A stretch of 64,000 bases of DNA, from positions 59,210,001 through 59,274,000 of the forward strand of contig OX485804.1 of the NCBI GenBank assembly GCA_950295325.1. Direction: 5' to 3'. Below the pieces are notes generated by a model that saw only the letters and a list, made by a program, of their open reading frames with translations, did no database searches and was not told where the DNA came from. Of the stretch, positions 1 to 11,605 are shown piece after piece. Source of the stretch: Polytrichum commune. Lineage: Eukaryota > Streptophyta > Polytrichopsida > Polytrichales > Polytrichaceae. Every line of letters starts with the position of its first letter. The stretch's first letter is position 1. A program made the translations under genes and the position numbers.

Positions 1-141
1 CCATCAGACATATAAGTAAATTCATGATTAAAAAGAGTATTTCTCAGAGGAATCACCTCACTTCTTGGACTTAGAGTAGCCATTGAATACATAAGTTTTT
101 GTGTTCAATTAACTTCAAAATAAATAGCAAGTATTTAGACT

Positions 142-1742
142 TTGGAAAAAAATGAACTTGAATTGGCCCATTGGTATGAAGTTGCAAAAGGTCGATCAGA
201 CATTCAAAATACATTTAAGTGGTTAGAATGTGGACATGTTGATCCATTTGGTGAGAAAAAAATATTGGTAGCAAATAAATGTAAAAATATTCGGAAAAAA
301 ATATTTTGCCAAAGACATTCCAAAAGACAATGAAGCTTTGAAACGATGGAGTCACATCAATCCTCAAACATCTTATGTTAACCAACACAAGCATGTTGAT
401 TTTATACCTCATAATATAATTGATTATCATCAATTTATTATAGAAAGTGGTGTGAGATTTTTTTGACAGTAGAAAACTTATTCCATAAAATACTGATCGA
501 AATTGAAAAATGTCATGAGTTAAAATCGGGTACTATGTTTTCAAAAGTGATAGCTATACGTTTGGAAGAAGTGCATTATGGGTTATTAATTGTCAAAATG
601 TGTCTACAAATGGTTATTGGACACAGACATAATATACATCAATTATGAAGAAGATTAAATTATGGGTGAGAGCTGTACAATGTTGGAATGTTACTTTTAT
701 GCTTCTTGTTGGAGACAATGCATAATTGATTAAATTTTGATTTGTTTAAACAATGTTGATGAATGTTTTCTACATGTTGGGACATATATATATATATATA
801 TACATATATTTTTTTTTCATCCATAATCAGAAACTACATGTTTGGTAGTTAAAGATGGAATAAAATTTATTGCTAATTTATTTTTATCTATTGGGCAATT
901 TATCGTGGTTCTACAACACCCGCCTAATAGCTTTCTATAGGAAAAATTTGTTAAAAACAAGGGAACATTACAAAATATTTATTCTTATTATAGTGAGTCA
1001 TCGAATGGTTAGAGTATGTAATAAAAAAAAACACATATGATATATTGTCCATCTGTTGTGAAAGAATTGATCAGTCATTATTTCTTCATATTGGATGTTA
1101 GTTATGAAAGGTTCTGTACATTTGATTGAAAATATCATTGAGCAACTCATTTTGATGGAATCAAATTTGGAGATGGAAATTTAGTTTGAAAATTTGAAAG
1201 AAAGTTATATTATTAAAGTTAGACAAGCTTTACATGACAAAAATCCATCGTGGTTGGATTAAAAAAAATTCAAAAAAAACTGATAAGGATAATGATGATG
1301 ATAAAGATAATAACAATGATGGTGATAATGGAGATGAAGTGGAAAAATGTTATTCTTTATTAAGGAAGTGTAAAGAATATGTTTCAATCCTCGAAGGTGA
1401 CACTTCAAAATAAATATAAATAAATAAATATAAATTAAAAATCCTAGTATTGTATTGTAGCAGCTCAAGTAAACGAAGATAGACATTTTTAGAATGAATG
1501 TGCAAAATTATAGTCAAATGGAAAAATGAAGTTTTTAGACGTGAGGCAATTTGTTCTATAAATACAAAAGATCGTGTTAGATATAAATATATTGAACGAA
1601 GTCTTGGATTCAATCATGATGAAGAACTTGAAGTAAAAGCTCGTATACTTGGAACAACATAGTTTGGAGAAAATGCATTGGTACATCCAGATGTACGACA
1701 TAACATGTTTATTCTAGGTTTAGTTAAAAAAAATTTGAATGG
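142..1742 (+). pseudogene. Unidentified decayed protein-coding block
   Basis: I do not recognise the family. Reading the plus strand with several frame changes gives a run of protein-like segments: about 142-290 (includes HWYEVAKGRSDIQNTFKWLE), 301-465 (includes KRWSHINPQTSYVNQHKHVD and YHQFIIESGVRFF, then a stop), 565-632 (LWVINCQNVSTNGYWTQT, then a stop), 1104-1260 (ESYIIKVRQALHDKNPSWLD, then a stop), an Asp/Asn-rich acidic run at about 1276-1337, and 1498-1742 (RVRYKYIERSLGFNHDEELE, one stop, then HPDVRHNMFILGLVKKNLNG). The segments keep order and orientation, and the charge and aromatic pattern looks like real protein. Stops and frameshifts show it is dead. Residue use is rich in Lys, Ile and Asn. 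A transposable-element protein, an AT-rich viral gene captured long ago, or a decayed cellular gene are all possible; nothing seen decides between them. A (TA)n microsatellite sits inside at 785-805. Confidence 0.4.
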
Positions 1743-4290
1743 TTAGAAGTATTTTAGTTGATATTTGCATTTAATCATACAGATATATATAGTTAGGAGA
1801 AGAAAATAGTTGTGACAATATATATTGAAATATTATTATTATTATATAAATTAATGTCTATTATTTTAAAAGTATCTTCAAATAATTAATATAATAAAAA
1901 TGACACAACAAATTGGAACACATGCCTTGTTTGTTTGAAATTGCTTAACAAAAAATTGGTATGATTTGAAATTTATTGTCATATAAACTACCATAGTTTA
2001 AACTTTATTATGGTATAGATTGTGATATTGTAATTTGAATACCAAATTATTTTCATTGATTGTTTGAATTAGTTATGTTTACGACCATGTCTATGGTAAT
2101 TTCAACTTCATATGTTTTTACTAGTGTTTGTTTCAGTTTACAAATTTCATAATTATATTTATGGAGGATGAGGCACATGCCTCATTCCTTTTTTTGATTT
2201 TTTTGATTTTAGACTTTTTAAATATAAGGTGACACAAGTATGTCATTATTTTCTTCGGAATCATCAACTTCAATGTTATTGCTTCTATGGTGAAGCATGT
2301 GTTGTGTCACTTAGTTTCAATTTGTTTTTATGTTTCTAGCCAAAGGGTGAGGTATATGTGTCACACTTCTCATTCAATTCACAAACAATAAATATTAAGG
2401 CAATGCATGAAGGGATGTGTATTACTCCTTTGATTTATTTCAAAACCTAAAAAAATTTGACCAAAAAAGTGAAACACAATATAAATATGACTATCATATA
2501 GCGTATAAGGCTTGTTTTGGAATAATAATTTGAAATATTTATGCCAAAGTACGAAGTTATTGCATATTCAATTCATAATTTGAGAATAAAATATTAAGAA
2601 ATTAATCCCAAGAAAAATGCACATGCTTATGTGCATTTTTAACAAAACTGGTGTTATTGGATTGATGGCATTGGTTTTCCTTTCTTATACAAATCAGTCT
2701 TTGATTTAGAGACGTGTATTTAGTTTTCATTCTTAGATCTACACCTCACCATGCTCCAATCAAATATAGAGTTGAAAAAAACATTTATATGTTATATTTA
2801 GACATTTCTACCTAAGTGGACGTGATATGTGTAGAGCTCTAGTGAAATCCTCCCCGAACAATGATGAACATGCCACTTAATACCATAAACAATGAAGTAG
2901 TCTAGTCATAGTTGTAGTCCGAGAGTCAAGAAATTGTATTGTTGATTTTGGTGCGAAGTTCAAACGTAAGTTTGTGGCCACTTTATGGACCCCTAAAAAC
3001 ATTACTTTCAATTTGAGAACCTATTAGTACCTATTCACTAGGGCAGTGAGTTTGTGCCAATTTTGTGAAGATCATAGTAGGTGAAAGTTTATTGCTTTTT
3101 GTTAGGATGTGCCACATGTCATCTAGTGATTGGTTGGAACCAATGTTGGATTGATATAGTTTTTTTAATACCATTTAGGTCTCTACAATGAGGATTTCAC
3201 AAATTTTCATACTAGTAAGGTATGGGAACCTTTTTTTCCCGATATCATTTGGGACTCGATATCATGCAAGAATATTTATACCTAGACAAATCGCCTTAAT
3301 AACAATATGGTGTAGAATATTCTTGTTCAAGCCTCCATACTAACTTGAATCATGCACCACACACCTACCAACACATGGAAAGTTTTGTATGCAAAACAAC
3401 GATCCCTTGACCGTAACTCAAGTTGAATTAAAATATAACAATGTTGAACCAAAAATGAATTCAAATTTACAAATATTCTCTCAGCTATAAATACCCATCC
3501 AATATCAAAATTTGACTTCTACTACAATTTTGATATCCACAAATAGGTTGGTTCTTTAGTACCATAATTGATCTTGATCATTGATGCTAGACATTCACCT
3601 ATTTACCACCGTTTCAAAATTGGTTGGAACCTCTCAAAAGATGATGTGGAAATTGAATATACCATTGCAATCCTTGAGGCTTTGGTTGTGTAATTCTTGT
3701 TCTTGGACATGGCGCCGACATTGCATCGACCTTGAAGTAGGTTCTTACCAAACTATCAGAGACTAAAACTATTGGAGACTACCAACTTCTTCTTTAAGAT
3801 AAATTTTGCTTACATAATGTCTTTCAATTATAGCATGCATTAGACATTTTGTCTCACAATTGATCTCATATCACATTATTTACATGAATGCAATCCTCCT
3901 CAATGACGCTTGAATTCCCTTCCACACAAAATGTAACCTCTATAGGGAAAGTATTAGGGTTAAGGAGACCTACTAATTGTTCTCAACTTTTTCCATTTTA
4001 TGTATCTTTCATTTTCATACTTTCTCCAATCAACCAAGACTTCAGGTGATTTTCATCCTTGTTGAAATAGTGTCTATTTTTAGATATTTCGTTTCAAATA
4101 TTCTTTGTGTCCATGAACTTTTTTTTTGTTTTTGTTTTTGGGTAAGTTCATGCATATATGAATCTTGTGTGATATACAATATTAACTTTTTATATATATA
4201 TAAAATAAATTGGTCCTTATGTTGTTGACTTGGGATGAATATGTTGAGGTGATTTTGGGGAGATTTGGGCTTGGACCTTTGGAGGCTAAC
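1743..4290. other. AT-rich intergenic DNA without recognised features
   Basis: Short ORFs occur on both strands but none shows a recognisable domain or keeps a frame for long. The stretch contains simple-sequence runs such as an ATT run near 1833 and T runs. It is probably degraded repeat sequence. Confidence 0.5.
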
Positions 4291-4291
4291 C

Positions 4292-4372
4292 CAAATCCTA
4301 TGGACACTTCAATGTTAAGCCACATAAAGCCAAAATAATACTCGGATGGGTGACCCTCCTAGCACTTGAAAC
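4292..4372 (+). pseudogene. 5S rRNA-derived relic
   Basis: The sequence follows the middle and 3' part of plant 5S rRNA. GTTAAGC is at 4314-4320, and CGGATGGGTGACC at 4343-4355 matches the conserved block covering the box C internal promoter. Between them the match is weak, and the 5' third and the terminal stem are not recognisable, so it cannot be a working 5S gene. It is a single copy, not a tandem array. It could be the head of a 5S-derived SINE or a stray 5S pseudogene. Confidence 0.6.
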
Positions 4373-4605
4373 TAGCATTAAAGTATATTTGGACTAACCA
4401 CCTGTCCAAAAATAATAAAGGATGTGCACTTGTGGGAATAAAAACACCAAACAACAACATCAAAAGCAACAACACAACAACCACAACTTCACATGGGTTG
4501 TATTCCACGTTCGCCAACCATCATAGTTGTGTAGTTTTGCTATCTAGTGTATGTGATGTTGGCGGTTGAAATTGTTCAATATTCATGCATGAATTCAAAT
4601 ATACT
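4366..4605 (+). repeat. Dispersed repeat related to the fold-back element at 6.84-7.29 kb
   Basis: The A/C-rich stretch and the following block (for example TGTGTAGTTTTGC near 4530) align with the right arm of the inverted-repeat element at 6840-7290. It directly follows the 5S-derived relic. Confidence 0.45.
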
Positions 4606-5174
4606 CAAACCCTGGTTTTGATTTCCGGTGCACTCTTACCACCTTATGGTCCACCTAATCACGTGGGGGTGTACGGGTGGACCATATAATTCAACTAACA
4701 TTATTGGAACCTGGGGGACTCGCCCTTGGGGAAGTAGGCTTGTCCATGCCCATTCAAGAATGTTCACTTTTGAAATGGACAAACCCATTTTCGATATTTT
4801 GGAATGTTGGAGATAGGCAATGAACATGTGAGAGAGGAGTTATAGTTGTTGAGGAGTTCATCACAATGGGAAAAAGTAAGTTAACAAGGCATAAATGTGG
4901 GATCCTAGAAAAGGGCACTGATTGCACTGACTCAAGTTTTCCTCCACCAGTCATGAAAAATAAGTCAACATGTGATGTGAATATGGGTTGAGAAAGAATC
5001 TTGCATGTGGAAATATACTATAATTTCAATGATTTCAAATGAATTGTGATTTTTTTTTGGTTTGGTAAACATTGTAATATCAATTTTAAGGCCTCTCAAA
5101 AACCACCCCATTATCACACATATACCACACTTACACAAAATTGCTTTGAGTTATGGGAAATGGGTATGTCTACC

Positions 5175-5512
5175 TTATATTTGAGTAGTATGTGATTATT
5201 TGTACCTCCACGAACGGATACCATAAAGACATCATGTGTTTAAAAGAAACCGGACTACGTGCTCAGAATATGATAACCATTCTAGACTCAATAGTCAACA
5301 TCATTGGGTGGACCTATATGACCCACTTAACAAGCAAGAGAATCTCCATTTTGATGATGAACAAGGTATTCGTACGAGCTCCAAAAGTTACGAGGAACGT
5401 GACTACAACCTTTACGTGGATTTGCTACCAAACTTCTACTGATCAAATGTTTCATAGCCTAGGAGAAGTGGGCTAGTGGGAAAAAAAACAAACATTCAAG
5501 ACCTATCTACCT
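5175..5512 (+). repeat. Middle-repetitive family R330, copy 1
   Basis: About 330 bp that align along their whole length, with substitutions and short indels, to 15000-15350 and 29405-29695, and in reverse to 28236-28520. A shared tail reads roughly AGGAGAAGTGGGCTAGT followed by an A run. Small ORFs here differ between copies, so I call no gene. Confidence 0.55.
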
Positions 5513-5655
5513 TGTACTCCACCCCACATTGTGGTGGACTTCACATACTCCAATTTATCCCAAACAATCCCAAAATTTGTGTAGAATCATATTTCTATAC
5601 ATTGTGTCCACATCTACCATTGGGATCATGGATATTTTCTCAAACCAATGCACTA

Positions 5656-5935
5656 CACTATATTGTATTTAGTGTCATGTGGTATTTTAAGTTATTGTGG
5701 TTGCTTTTCTAATGACGGTCCTTATGAATAAATTTACAAGTATTGACATGAATGATTAAAATTTGATATCATGCATCCTAATAACTGTGTATTGAAATAT
5801 TGTCATAAAAGATTGAAATTTGGATGAAATTCACTCAGTGAATGACAATAATTGCGTGAAAAATATAATCTTAGGTTCACATTCAGTATCGAGCAAGACA
5901 ATTAGAGTTGGCGACACTAAAGACAATGTTTAGTG
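5656..5935 (+). mobile_element. MITE with CACTA...TAGTG ends (family M3), full copy
   Basis: The left end CACTATATTGTATTTAGTGT and the right end, read in reverse as CACTAAACATTGTCTTTAGTG, form terminal inverted repeats of about 22 bp around 280 bp with no coding capacity. Full-length relatives lie at 24678-25056 and 45075-45458, a likely further one at 46119-46500, and fragments at 7390, 9172 and 10318. The target duplication is unclear for this copy (TA on the left, AA on the right). Confidence 0.6.
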
Positions 5936-6102
5936 AACTCCTTGTAGGGTTTGTAAAGTTAGCAGTTTTTGAGAGGCATGCAATGCTTCTTGCAAATTTA
6001 GATTTTATGGAAATTACGAGTTTAAAGGTACGAGTGTGCCAAATCACGATATCTTTCAGATGGATGAAGTCCCGTGTCAATTGGAGGAGACCTCATCCAT
6101 CC

Positions 6103-6607
6103 GTAACCATCTGTTTAGAGGGTCTCGCTGATGTGGCTACCTTTTATTGGCTCATGAGCATGGTGGAAAACAATCCATAACCCATGACCCTCTTTCTAGT
6201 TTCCTACCTACCAAGTAGTAGTACAAAGCCACCATCTATATATTTTTAGCGTCTTAAATTCAAATCTCTACACGTCCAGCGCCCGCGTGGCCGTGACGCT
6301 CCGGGGTCGTCCACTGCCTCACACAATTCAAGAATCCCATGGCTTCCAAGAACCTCCACCTCTGAGCCCGCCATCGCCCTTGACAACATAGAAAGAAGAA
6401 GGAATAGAGAAGAGCAGACAATCCAAGCTAGTTGTAAACCTTTCACGACCAAATCTGCCTCTTCGTGGCATGTTTTGTGAAGATGGAACAAAATCGACTG
6501 AAACACCTACAAACCGATCACAAACTCTAATAAACCAGCTTGAAACTATGAAGCAAACCCGCCACAAAGACCTACACTGGAGCTCGACCCTCTAAACAGG
6601 TGGTTAC
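6103..6607. mobile_element. 505-bp element with 22-bp terminal inverted repeats
   Basis: GTAACCATCTGTTTAGAGGG at 6103 is mirrored by CCCTCTAAACAGGTGGTTAC ending at 6607, with one mismatch in about 22. The interior is much richer in GC than its surroundings. ORFs of 79-90 codons in it have no recognised domain. This fits a non-autonomous DNA transposon. No clear target duplication was found, so the superfamily is unassigned. Confidence 0.55.
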
Positions 6608-6611
6608 GTCG

Positions 6612-6736
6612 GGTAACCGGCTCGAGGGCTAGGGTTATCACCTGGGGTTGGTGATGCTCACGTGGCTCGCCCTCCGGGCCCGCCAAGTGAGCATCACCAA
6701 CCCCAGGTGATAACCCTAGCCCTTGAGCCGGTTACC
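6612..6736. repeat. Near-perfect inverted repeat (55-bp arms, 15-bp loop)
   Basis: The arms 6612-6666 and 6682-6736 are complementary at 53 of 55 positions, with a GC-rich spacer at 6667-6681. Both ends read GGTAACCGG/CCGGTTACC. It starts 5 bp after the 505-bp element and shares the GGTTAC end motif with it. A transcript from either strand would fold into a long hairpin. It is either a very young fold-back element or a hairpin-RNA source. Confidence 0.85.
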
Positions 6737-6839
6737 TAGTTCATAAAGTTCTTTGAAAAAACACGCATGATAAGCCCTAAGAAACTTGCGATCCTCCATA
6801 CCGGTCCCTTGAAAAATCACATTAAACTAACATTTAAAT

Positions 6840-7290
6840 ATCAGTTGTCCAAAAATTACATGGGATGTACACCTAAGGTTTAAGTTTTTCACATAAATTT
6901 TGGACATTTCCAACCGTCAATATGATGTACACCATATCGCAAAACTACACAATTATGATAATTTGCTAACATGGAATACAAATGTTTGAAGTTGTGGTTG
7001 TTATGTTGTTGCTTTTATTGTTGTCATTGGATTTTTTTTTTATCCCTATAACTACACATTCCTTATTATTTATGGACAAGTGGAGTTTGTCCAAATATAC
7101 TTAAATGTCACTTATGTACTTGTGAGGACAAAAACATTAAATGACAGTAGCAAAAAAACAACAACACGACCACCATAACTAGAATCTTTAGATTTCATGT
7201 TTGTGTAGTTTTGCGATCTAGTGTACATCATATTGACAATTGGAATCGTCCAGAATTAATGCATAAACCCAAGTATACTTAAATTTTAGT
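6840..7290. mobile_element. Fold-back element with long, diverged inverted arms
   Basis: The left half (about 6850-7040) is a diverged reverse complement of the right half (about 7090-7285). CGCAAAACTACACAA near 6938 mirrors TTGTGTAGTTTTGCG near 7202, and the mirrored Thr/Asn-type A/C-rich blocks lie further in. A relative of one arm lies at 4366-4605. No ORF of note. Confidence 0.5.
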
Positions 7291-7389
7291 TTTCATAATG
7301 TCCGACTATGGAGCAAGTTGATAGTTGAATGTTTGTTTGCATACAACCTACCTGAGGATCCTTACATCCATACAATAGGATCGCTAATA

Positions 7390-7480
7390 ACACTACACTA
7401 AACATGAAATTTAGTGTCACCAATTCTAATTGTCTTGCTCAATACTAATTTTAAACTGCCCATGTAGTGTCATCAAGACT
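7390..7480 (-). repeat. M3 MITE fragment (one end)
   Basis: CACTAAACATGAAATTTAGT followed by a CACCAATTCTAATTGTCTTG block matches the right end of M3 elements in reverse orientation. The other end is missing. Confidence 0.5.
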
Positions 7481-7570
7481 AAATGTAAACCTAACATTCT
7501 TGACTTGGAATAAAATTATGGGCATTCTAGAATTATTGTATAGTTGCAGAAAAAGAAGTCACTTACTGAG

Positions 7571-8260
7571 GGCCGGTTTACACTATGCACCATGAAGTCG
7601 GACCAAGAAGATGGCATTTTTCCATGGTCCGACTGGATGGTCCAACTTCCATTGGTCCGGTTTCTTAAAAAATAAATTTACAAAGCCTTTGGGCTCCTCA
7701 CTAGGTGTGCCCCAAATGCGGACCAAGAGAAATAGCCATGCACCCAAAAATTGAATGTGTTGGATTTTTTTATAATATATGTCCAAAAAGGATAGTTTTG
7801 GAAAAAATAAAAAAGTAAAAATCAAGTTGAACCATTTTGTTGTTTTCTGTTGTTTTCTCTCGTCTTCTTCTTTCTCTCCCCATAAAAAAATTCATTAAAA
7901 ATTCATTATAACAACCTTTTTTCGCCATGGGCCTTTGCCTTTTTCTACCATGGAATCTTTTTGGCCTCTCCCACCCCAAACCCCGGTGGACCATGTCAAT
8001 GGATAATGCAGACCTTAAAATATGTCTTGAAGGAACCTCAAACTCTATGGTCACTTTGTCATTTGTTCCTTGGTGTAAACCGAAGTGGACCTCGGACGAG
8101 TTCAACAACCAATCACATATTTTACAGGGCCTTAGGATGACTTCACGGTTCATTATGCAAATAGCTCCTAAGTGGTTATTCCATCCATATTTCAATCCTC
8201 AGTGACAATGTTTCATTACATAAATCTTAGAATGCTAAGGGGTTGTTTACACCATGGACC
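7571..8260. repeat. Repeat block starting GGGCCGGTTTACAC, with an unexplained open interval
   Basis: Related starts occur in the same orientation at 7571, near 8240 and near 9329, each followed by ACYATGGACCATGAA-type sequence and a GTCGGAC motif. The start near 8240 continues as the reverse complement of sequence lying inside the 9329 copy, so these look like rearranged MITE fragments. The interval 7770-8205 is open on both strands (141 codons minus, 92 codons plus) but neither product is recognised. Confidence 0.35.
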
Positions 8261-8489
8261 ATGAAATCGTCCCGACTGGGATGTATATGTATTCACGATC
8301 AGGACACGCACACATAGCACATGACTATAGGGGATCAAAGAGTTTGGGGCAAAGCTACCCAAAATAAACCCTCAAGGATGCCCAATTTCCACCCTACCCA
8401 CAAAAGAAGTAGATGGTGTTAAAATAAAAATAGAAAATCCAAGGAAGGCTAGCAACTCCACTTTGAAGCGAGTGTGTGTAGGGCCTAGA

Positions 8490-8902
8490 CCCGGGGAGTG
8501 CACTTAAAGTTAAGATTAGGAATACACGTGAGTGCGTTTTAATGGCATACCCCCTACAATACTTGGCCTTAAAATAGTTTTTAAATTAATAATATTCAAG
8601 TGCCAAATCATTACGTATATATCTATCACTTGGTGTAAATTTCAGGACGAAAAGTTTTTAAAAGTTATTTAAAAAAATGATAGAAGTTTGAACTAAAATG
8701 CGTTGTTTTTTGCTTCAAAAATCAATTTAAGAATATTTACAATTGATTATTTTTTGAAATTTATACAACAAAAACTTTAGATTGTGTTTAACAACTTAGT
8801 TTTTTTTTACAATTTTTAGATGAGTTTTTAGTACATACATAGGGGGGGTCAAAAGTACGCACTCACGTGATTCCTAGTCTTAACTTTAAGTGCACTCCCC
8901 GA
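8490..8902. mobile_element. 413-bp Mutator-type MITE with 9-bp target duplication
   Basis: Terminal inverted repeats of about 46 bp start CGGGGAGTGCACTTAAAGTT on the left and mirror it on the right with few changes. The 9-bp direct repeat GGGCCTAGA flanks it exactly (8481-8489 and 8903-8911). Long TIRs plus a 9-bp duplication are the signature of Mutator-like elements. The AT-rich interior has no transposase. A larger relative with the same ends is at 34784-36236. Confidence 0.85.
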
Positions 8903-9171
8903 GGGCCTAGAAAAACTTTACTTGTGTAGATTTGCACTGAAATGTTCATGGGATCATTAAAATAATCATAATAATTAACTCTAACCATAATCTTAATCTT
9001 AGTCTTAATTATAATCATAATACCATAATGATCATAATCATAAAATTATTTGTACTCTAGGGATTTGAAAGTTCATTATAGAAACCCAATATTATCAAGC
9101 CTCTTTTGCCCCCTATAAAACAGCTCCAAGTTTGTTGTGCTCGATTTGAGCTCCAATTTCCTATGATCTAT

Positions 9172-9430
9172 TTGAGTACACTAAACATTGTAATTAGTGA
9201 CATATGGTAGTCTATATCATTGTGGTAACTTTTCTATTGGCACTTCTTATGAATATAAGTTTATAAGTACCGGTGAGTGTTGTCATCCCAACTTACTTTT
9301 AGTGAGTCCACTTTTTAGTTGGGTATATTTAGGGCCGGTCTACACCATGGACCGTGAAGTCGGACTATGGAAGACGGTTTTTCCCCGTGGTCCGACTTGA
9401 TGGTCCAACTTCCATGGACTGTGATCGTGA
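9172..9430. repeat. MITE fragments
   Basis: An M3-type left end (CACTAAACATTGTAATTAGT) at about 9180 runs into a block beginning GGGCCGGTCTACACC at 9329, related to the repeats at 7571 and 8240. Confidence 0.4.
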
Positions 9431-11470
9431 ATACGTATACATCCCAATCGAGTCCCACTGGATGAAATCGAGGTCAATGGTCCCAATTTAAAGGTCAACC
9501 TTGCTAAGAAAACAACACCAGATAGTAAAGTTGTTCTACCCATTGTTCTATACCATATTGTAAGTGTTACAAATCCCCACCCGCTCCTGAACCCAGTAGG
9601 AAATAGTTCTCATTAGAGCGCTGTCATCGATGATGGACGACCTAATTTCGACGTTGTGTAGTGTGAGCCTCACTTTGAGCTCAGTTTGGCACACCCTTCA
9701 CACCTATTATCGTGGGCTGAAAGTTAGAATGCGTTGAAAACACGATGACGGCACTGTACTTAATGTGTGGGTTGAGAATCAGGGTGACTCGTAAACCAAT
9801 AGAATTTACTGATATTGGAATATAAAGTGACAAAAAAATACTAACAACATACTAATATTTTAATATGCAATCGACAATGTAATGATATGACATATTTCAA
9901 CATACGTTTCTACTTGTGAACATAAAATCTTGTAGATCAAAATGGTGTGGGTCAATAAAGATCTACCCTTGACCCAAAATATCGTGGTATGTCAAAAATT
10001 TAAGTGGGTGAGAGTAATATATGTGAAATGCGGTGCTGACCGGTGAGCTATGCAAGGTACTACCTTACGATATAATAGTGGCTCGATACCCATCAACCAT
10101 TTATTGTTATAGTTGGATTGGACTTGACTTTGGGTCCAAGTGCCAAGGACCACGCACTATAACTTATAACTAGTTGCATGGAGACCGACCGGACTCGAAC
10201 TTGTCCTTGACTTCATTTATGTAACTTGCCGTCCCGAATAACTTGTGACTTACACGGAACCAAAGTCAACCTTGACTCAAACAACCAACATATACTAACC
10301 CCCACTAAAATTCCACTACACTAGATAGATATTGTATTTAGTGTCACCAATTCTATTTGCCTTGGCTCAACACTACTTGTAAACCATAGATTATTTGTCA
10401 TTCGCTAACAAAAAAAGAATCTTGGCATAATAGGTTTACCATGCGGCAAATATTTCACTCACTTATTGATATTTCATCTAAATTTTTGGTTCATAAGTGA
10501 GATTAAACCACATTTAAGACAACCAATCACACCGCGAAACCGAAGTCATATTTCTATGTAACAATGACGATAAGATATATAGATGTAATATGCATTTGAG
10601 TTCAAATTACGTATTCAAGCTAACTTCCCATACGTTTATTTTCTTGAATTGTATGGTTTAAATGGAAGAAGAAAAAAAATGCAATTGATAAATCATTCCA
10701 TTCAAGTTGGGTCGGATTTGAACTAGCTTACATCAATAACAAGTAATCGTATACACCTCCGTAAATGACATCTCTAAGGCCCATAAATGGAGCACTTGGA
10801 CCCTAGGGGGTGGACTTCATTGTCAAGTTGAACACCATGTGTGATTAAAAAAAATGAAATGTACTTTTGACATAAAGCATCACCAAAACATGTCAAAAAA
10901 ATTATCATGTTTTTTTCCCTTGAGTAGATATACATAGTATCCATTACATTGTAACAAATGATAACCAAATTTGATGATTTTTTTTTTTTATAAAACATAT
11001 TGTTTCTAACTAGAATGACGCAGAATTGAACTAAAACAATTACTACAAAAATGAAGATCACTAAACAATTCAAAAAATAAAATAAAATATTCTCGATGAT
11101 TATGTATATGTAGAAAAAAAAATCATAATTTTTAAAATTATCTATAGTGTATAATATAGGGTAGTAAACTTTATCGCATGTGGTTATGAAACATGAGGGG
11201 GTGTGATCGCCCCGAGACTTGGACCTTGAAAGGGTTAGGAAGAGTGAGCATTCAAGGGCTACATAGTTTAGCCGGAGACCAACTACGTCGCCAAAAGTGG
11301 GGAAAAGCCCAAATGCGTTGTGGACTTTGAGTTTGAAATTTGTGAAAAAGAAGAGGCGACCCAATTCCGATGTTGAAGCCCTTTGAGGGTTCTTCCGGAC
11401 ATTGAATGGAAATTATCCATGCTATTTCAACTTCTTACAATGTTATTCAAAAACCAGGAGCAGATTTGGT
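9431..11470. other. Intergenic DNA; one M3 fragment, otherwise unrecognised
   Basis: An M3-like end lies near 10318-10400. A 196-codon minus-strand ORF (10774-11364) runs through T-rich DNA and codes for runs of Ile, Phe and Tyr, so I read it as chance. The segment 11190-11400 is more GC-balanced and may be part of an old retrotransposon, but no PBS, polypurine tract or protein domain is visible. Confidence 0.4.
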
Positions 11471-11472
11471 GG

Positions 11473-11605
11473 CCATAACATTATTCAAATCCATAAACAA
11501 TGTGTTGTGGGACTGATAATATTCCACAAAATATTCCCTAATGTTTCCCACATTCAGTATGTCAGTTCCACTGAACAATGTTATGAATCTAAATAATGTT
11601 ATGGC
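11473..11605. mobile_element. Palindromic MITE (family P), copy 1
   Basis: GGCCATAACATTATTCAAAT at 11471 is mirrored by AATAATGTTATGGCC at 11592-11606, and the interior is also largely self-complementary (GGGACTGATAATATTCCAC with its mirror). About 133 bp, non-coding. Other copies: 15413-15569, 28951-29095, and a half copy at 23580-23645. Confidence 0.65.

Noticed and set aside
10774-11364. 196-codon minus-strand ORF
   Set aside because: It exists because the DNA is T-rich on that strand. The product is runs of Ile, Phe and Tyr with no domain, and the first part matches nothing recognised.
11190-11400. Possible LTR retrotransposon piece
   Set aside because: GC-balanced and repeat-like, but no paired LTR, primer-binding site or polyprotein motif could be found.
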